From the NCBI GenBank assembly GCA_025353085.1, contig JANXRI010000228.1, positions 1 through 26,482 on the forward strand: DNA of 26,482 bases. The letters are read 5' to 3'. Shown piece by piece: positions 23,901 to 26,482 of this stretch (its first letter is position 1; each line of letters begins with the position of its first letter). A program made the translations under genes and the position numbers. Source of the DNA: Betaproteobacteria bacterium (GTDB taxonomy: Bacteria; Pseudomonadota; Gammaproteobacteria; Burkholderiales; SG8-41). A model generated the notes under the pieces. It was not told where the DNA came from, searched no databases, and saw nothing but the letters and a program-made list of their open reading frames with translations.

Positions 23901-25641
23901 TACCGCCGAATATCTGGCGTCGGCCGAGCAGATTCAGATCAAGATGGCGCAGGGCGCTAAGCCCGGGGAAGGCGGCCAACTGCCGGGCCGCAAGGTCTCC
24001 GAGTACATCGCGTTATTGCGTTATTCGACGCCCGGTGTCGAGCTCATTTCGCCACCCCCGCATCACGATATTTATTCGATCGAGGATCTCGCCCAGTTAA
24101 TTCACGACCTCAAGAACGCAAATTCGCGCGCGTCTATCAGTGTGAAGCTCGTATCGGAGATAGGCGTTGGCACGGTTGCCGCAGGCGTCGCCAAGGCGAA
24201 GGCCGATCACGTGACGATCTCGGGCCACGACGGAGGCACCGGCGCTTCGCCATGGTCTTCCATCAAGCACGCGGGTACGCCGTGGGAACTCGGGCTCGCT
24301 GAAACCCAGCAGACGCTGGTTCTCAATCGCCTGCGCGGCCGCATAGCGGTGCAGGCCGACGGACAAATGAAAACGGGGCGCGATGTAATCATCGGCGCAT
24401 TGCTCGGCGCCGACGAATTCGGCTTCGCCACTGCGCCGCTCGTCGCCTCCGGCTGCATCATGATGCGCAAGTGTCATTTGAACACCTGCCCGGTCGGTGT
24501 TGCGACGCAGGATCCGGTTTTGCGCAAAAAATTTCAGGGTAAGCCGGAACACGTCATCAATTATTTCTTTTTTGTCGCCGAAGAGGCGCGCGCGTTGATG
24601 GCCCAACTCGGAATTCGCAAGTTCGACGATCTGATTGGACGTTCCGATTTGCTTGAGACCAGAAAATGCATTGAGCACTGGAAAGCCAAGGGGCTCGATT
24701 TCTCGAAGATCTTTTATCAGGCGCCGGCGAACCTGAACAGCCCGCGCCTGCATTGCGAAAGTCAGGATCACGGTCTCGACCGCGCACTCGACCATCGTCT
24801 GATCGAATTGGCGGCACCGGCGCTCGATCGCGGCGAAAAAGTCACGATCGAAATGCCGATACGCAACATCAATCGCGCGGTCGGTACCATGCTGTCCGGC
24901 GAGATCGCGCGGCGCTTCGGCCACGATGGTCTGCCACACGACTCCATAAGGGTGCGGTTGGCGGGCTCCGCCGGCCAAAGTCTCGGCGCCTTCCTCGCGC
25001 ATGGCGTGACGCTTAATGTCATCGGCGACACCAACGACTACTGCGGCAAAGGCCTGTCGGGCGGACGCATCAGCGTGCAGCCCTCCGCCAAGTTCCGCGG
25101 TGATCCGTTGCAAAATATCATCACGGGCAATGTCGTACTGTATGGTGCGATCGCGGGTGAAGCTTATTTCCGCGGCGTCGCTGGCGAGCGTTTTGCGGTG
25201 CGCAACTCGGGGGCGCGCGCCGTGGTCGAGGGGGTGGGCGACCACGCCTGCGAATACATGACTGGCGGTACGGTCGTGGTCCTCGGTGCCACCGGCCGCA
25301 ATTTCGCAGCCGGAATGTCAGGCGGTATTGCTTACGTGCTCGATGAGCAGGGCGACTTCAGCGATTACTGCAACATGTCCATGATCGACTTGGAGCCGGT
25401 GTTTGCTGAATCCGAACAGGCGGCAAAAGTATCGCGCGAGGTCTGGCATCAGGGATTGGCGGACGAAGTTGTACTTAAACGCTTAATCGAGAATCATGCG
25501 CGCTACACCGGCAGTGCACGCGCCCATGCGATCCTCGAGCAGTGGGGCATGTATCGTCTGCAGTTTGTCAAAGTCTTTCCAAAAGAATACCAGCGCGCGC
25601 TCGCCGAACTCGCAGCGGCCAACGGCAAAGTCGCTGCATAG
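20989..25641 (+). CDS. gltB: Glutamate synthase large subunit GltB
   Basis: A 1550-residue iron-sulfur flavoprotein that makes two glutamates from glutamine and 2-oxoglutarate, with NADPH electrons supplied by GltD. The first 19 residues are a propeptide; Cys20 in A-C-G-V-G-F becomes the N-terminal nucleophile of the class-II amidotransferase domain. The central and FMN synthase domains follow, with G-H-D-G-G-T-G-A-S-P. The 3Fe-4S cysteines are Cys1156, Cys1162 and Cys1167 in C-I-M-M-R-K-C-H-L-N-T-C. The C-terminal beta-helix contains G-K-G-L-S-G-G-R-I. The start is GTG 20989, 6 bases after GAGAGG (20977-20982). The leader contains a terminator-like hairpin. gltD follows 27 bases after the stop. 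Confidence 0.97.
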   Translation: MNQPPVAQGLYDPANEHDACGVGFVAHIKGKKSHSIVEQGLQILKNLTHRGAVGADPLAGDGAGILLQMPDAFLREEMARQRIKLPPAGQYGVGMVFLPQEPASRIACEYEIERAIKEEGQTLLGWRDVPCDNSGLGDSVKSIEPVIRQVFIGRGQGVTVTDALERKLYIIRKSSGHAIQALDLAHGKEFYVPSMSARTIVYKGMLLANQVGTYYKDLQDPRLVSALALVHQRFSTNTFPTWDLAHPFRLIAHNGEINTLRGNVNWIRARQGAISSPILGKDLDKLWPLIYTGQSDSASFDNALELLVMSGYSIAHAVMMMIPEAWESHTLMDPNRRAFYEYHAAMMEPWDGPAAIAFTDGRQIGATLDRNGLRPARYIVTDDDLVIMGSECGCLPIPEESIVKKWRLQPGKMFLVDLEKGRIIDDKELKDTLANAKPYSDWIDRIRVKLDEVESDKEQPERSNVALLDRQQAFAYTQEDIKFLMTPMATNGEEPIGSMGNDSPLAVLSNKDKTLYHYFKQLFAQVTNPPIDPIREELVTSLVSFIGPKPNLLGIDELNPPLRLEVGQPVLDFYEMEKIRHIDRYTQGKFKSWELDICYPTAWGKQAIEAKLASLRAQAEDAVRSGYSIVIISDRKVDRDHVAIPALLAISAVHQHLVAKGLRTSTGLVVETGSAREVHHFALLGGYGAEAVHPYLALESLLDLAERGEFGSNIDGTKAIKNFVKATGKGLRKVMSKMGISTYMSYTGAQIFEAVGLSRALIDKYFTGTTSNVEGIGVFEVAEEAMRIHAAAFSNDPVLALALDAGGEYAYRIRGEDHMWTPDAIAKLQHSTRNNSAATYQEYAQIINDQSTRLMTFRGLFEFRFTECMPVPLEEVEPAVDIVRRFSTGAMSLGSISTEAHTNLAIAMNRIGGKSNTGEGGEDRNRYAPVKAGETLASRLGKGTIESDTVLKEGDLLKSKIKQVASGRFGVTAEYLASAEQIQIKMAQGAKPGEGGQLPGRKVSEYIALLRYSTPGVELISPPPHHDIYSIEDLAQLIHDLKNANSRASISVKLVSEIGVGTVAAGVAKAKADHVTISGHDGGTGASPWSSIKHAGTPWELGLAETQQTLVLNRLRGRIAVQADGQMKTGRDVIIGALLGADEFGFATAPLVASGCIMMRKCHLNTCPVGVATQDPVLRKKFQGKPEHVINYFFFVAEEARALMAQLGIRKFDDLIGRSDLLETRKCIEHWKAKGLDFSKIFYQAPANLNSPRLHCESQDHGLDRALDHRLIELAAPALDRGEKVTIEMPIRNINRAVGTMLSGEIARRFGHDGLPHDSIRVRLAGSAGQSLGAFLAHGVTLNVIGDTNDYCGKGLSGGRISVQPSAKFRGDPLQNIITGNVVLYGAIAGEAYFRGVAGERFAVRNSGARAVVEGVGDHACEYMTGGTVVVLGATGRNFAAGMSGGIAYVLDEQGDFSDYCNMSMIDLEPVFAESEQAAKVSREVWHQGLADEVVLKRLIENHARYTGSARAHAILEQWGMYRLQFVKVFPKEYQRALAELAAANGKVAA

Positions 25642-25668
25642 AAGTTAATCAGGATAGAGCGCAAAAGC

Positions 25669-26482
25669 ATGGGCAAGGTCACCGGATTTCTCGAATTCCA
25701 GCGTCTGCAGGAAGCCAGCGAAGACACGGGTTCCCGCAAAAAACATTACCACGAGTTTGTCCATCGTCTGAACGATGAAGAGGCCAAGGTTCAGGGTGCG
25801 CGCTGCATGGACTGCGGCACCCCGTTTTGCATGAGCGGTTGCCCGGTCAACAACATCATCCCCGATTTCAATGACCTCGTTTACAAGCAGGACTGGAAGA
25901 CGGCGATCGATAATCTGCATTCGACCAATAACTTTCCCGAATTTACCGGTCGCGTTTGCCCGGCGCCGTGTGAGGAGGCGTGCACGCTACGCATCAACAA
26001 CGACCCGGTCGGGATCAAGTCGATCGAACACGCGATCATCGATAAGGCCTGGGAAGAAAAGTGGGTCATCCCGTTGCCGGCAGTAATCAAGACGGGCAAG
26101 CGCGTTGCCGTCATCGGCTCGGGTCCGGCCGGTCTTGCCTGCGCGCAGCAGCTCGCGCGGGCGGGCCATGATGTCATGGTCTTCGAAAAAAACGATCGAA
26201 TTGGCGGTCTGCTGCGCTATGGCATTCCGGACTTCAAGATGGAAAAATGGCTGATCGATCGCCGCATCGATCAAATGCGGGCCGAAGGCGTCGCATTTAA
26301 AACCAATCATATGGTCGGCGAGGCGCCGGTAGGTGCCGGCAACAGTCGCGCTATAACGCTTGATCCGACCATGATCACTGATGAATTCGACGCCGTTGTG
26401 TTAGCGGGCGGCGCTGAAAAGCCGCGCGACCTGCCGGTGCCCGGACGCGACCTCGGCGGGGTCATGTTCGCAATGGACTTTT
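25669..26482 (+). CDS. gltD: Glutamate synthase small subunit GltD, 5' part
   Basis: The first 271 codons are present and the frame runs open to the right window edge. GltD takes electrons from NADPH through FAD and two 4Fe-4S clusters to GltB. The N-terminus G-K-V-T-G-F-L-E-F-Q-R is typical. Cluster cysteines are seen in C-M-D-C-G-T-P-F-C-M-S-G-C-P (near residue 46) and C-P-A-P-C-E-E-A-C (near residue 97). The FAD-binding V-A-V-I-G-S-G-P-A-G-L-A-C-A is near residue 146, followed by G-G-L-L-R-Y-G-I-P-D-F-K. The start is ATG 25669, 27 bases after gltB, in the same operon. Only the C-terminal NADPH-binding half is missing. Confidence 0.95.
   Translation, partial: MGKVTGFLEFQRLQEASEDTGSRKKHYHEFVHRLNDEEAKVQGARCMDCGTPFCMSGCPVNNIIPDFNDLVYKQDWKTAIDNLHSTNNFPEFTGRVCPAPCEEACTLRINNDPVGIKSIEHAIIDKAWEEKWVIPLPAVIKTGKRVAVIGSGPAGLACAQQLARAGHDVMVFEKNDRIGGLLRYGIPDFKMEKWLIDRRIDQMRAEGVAFKTNHMVGEAPVGAGNSRAITLDPTMITDEFDAVVLAGGAEKPRDLPVPGRDLGGVMFAMDF

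Noticed and set aside
24097..25245. Long open frame (382 codons) on the minus strand inside gltB
   Set aside because: It lies wholly antisense to an intact, motif-rich gltB, has no recognisable protein features, and such shadow frames are common in GC-rich coding DNA.
1..26482. Mobile elements, CRISPR arrays, tRNA/rRNA genes, phage or defence systems
   Set aside because: Nothing on either strand shows repeat arrays, transposase or integrase motifs, cloverleaf sequence or foreign-looking gene content; the window is core genome.

Overview
This 26.5-kb window is a compact stretch of housekeeping chromosome, almost certainly from a betaproteobacterium (Burkholderiales/Nitrosomonadales-like; I cannot name a genus). 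The evidence is protein similarity together with gene orders that I associate with that class: lptD-surA-pdxA-rsmA, thiD-thiE-hemL, engB-hemB, and mrcA divergent from pilMNOPQ-aroK-aroB-dgt-gltB-gltD. I see no rRNA, tRNA, CRISPR array, insertion sequence, prophage or integration site, and no intergenic gap longer than about 230 bases.

Layout. (1) 1-3544, plus strand: 3' end of lptD, then surA, pdxA and rsmA (outer-membrane biogenesis, vitamin B6 synthesis, rRNA methylation). (2) 3599-4173, minus strand: a rubredoxin gene and gloA overlapping by 4 bases. (3) 4249-6981, plus strand: thiD, thiE and hemL, tightly overlapped (thiamine and tetrapyrrole synthesis). (4) 7052-7675, minus strand: a dihaem cytochrome c4-like gene ending at a strong terminator. 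(5) 7763-9563, plus strand: engB and hemB, separated by a striking run of RNA hairpins. (6) 12493-9560, minus strand: mrcA (PBP1A) followed by an unrecognised 199-residue protein. (7) 12726-17848, plus strand: the type IV pilus assembly operon pilMNOPQ, closed by two stem-loops. (8) 17969-20797, plus strand: aroK, aroB and a dGTPase-like gene. (9) 20989 to the end, plus strand: gltB and the 5' part of gltD (glutamate synthase), behind a leader that contains a terminator-like hairpin.

The genes themselves are ordinary and intact. The points that deserve a second look are non-coding or peripheral. The 3' end of engB and the engB-hemB gap hold six consecutive inverted repeats, and two of the loops carry purine-rich GGA/Shine-Dalgarno-like sequence with no start codon behind it; this looks like a structured small RNA or an elaborate hemB leader. 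The gltB leader contains a GC-rich hairpin plus seven T residues only 15 bases before the start codon, downstream of a good promoter, which suggests attenuation. The protein after mrcA resembles a nucleotidyltransferase fold whose catalytic acids have been replaced.
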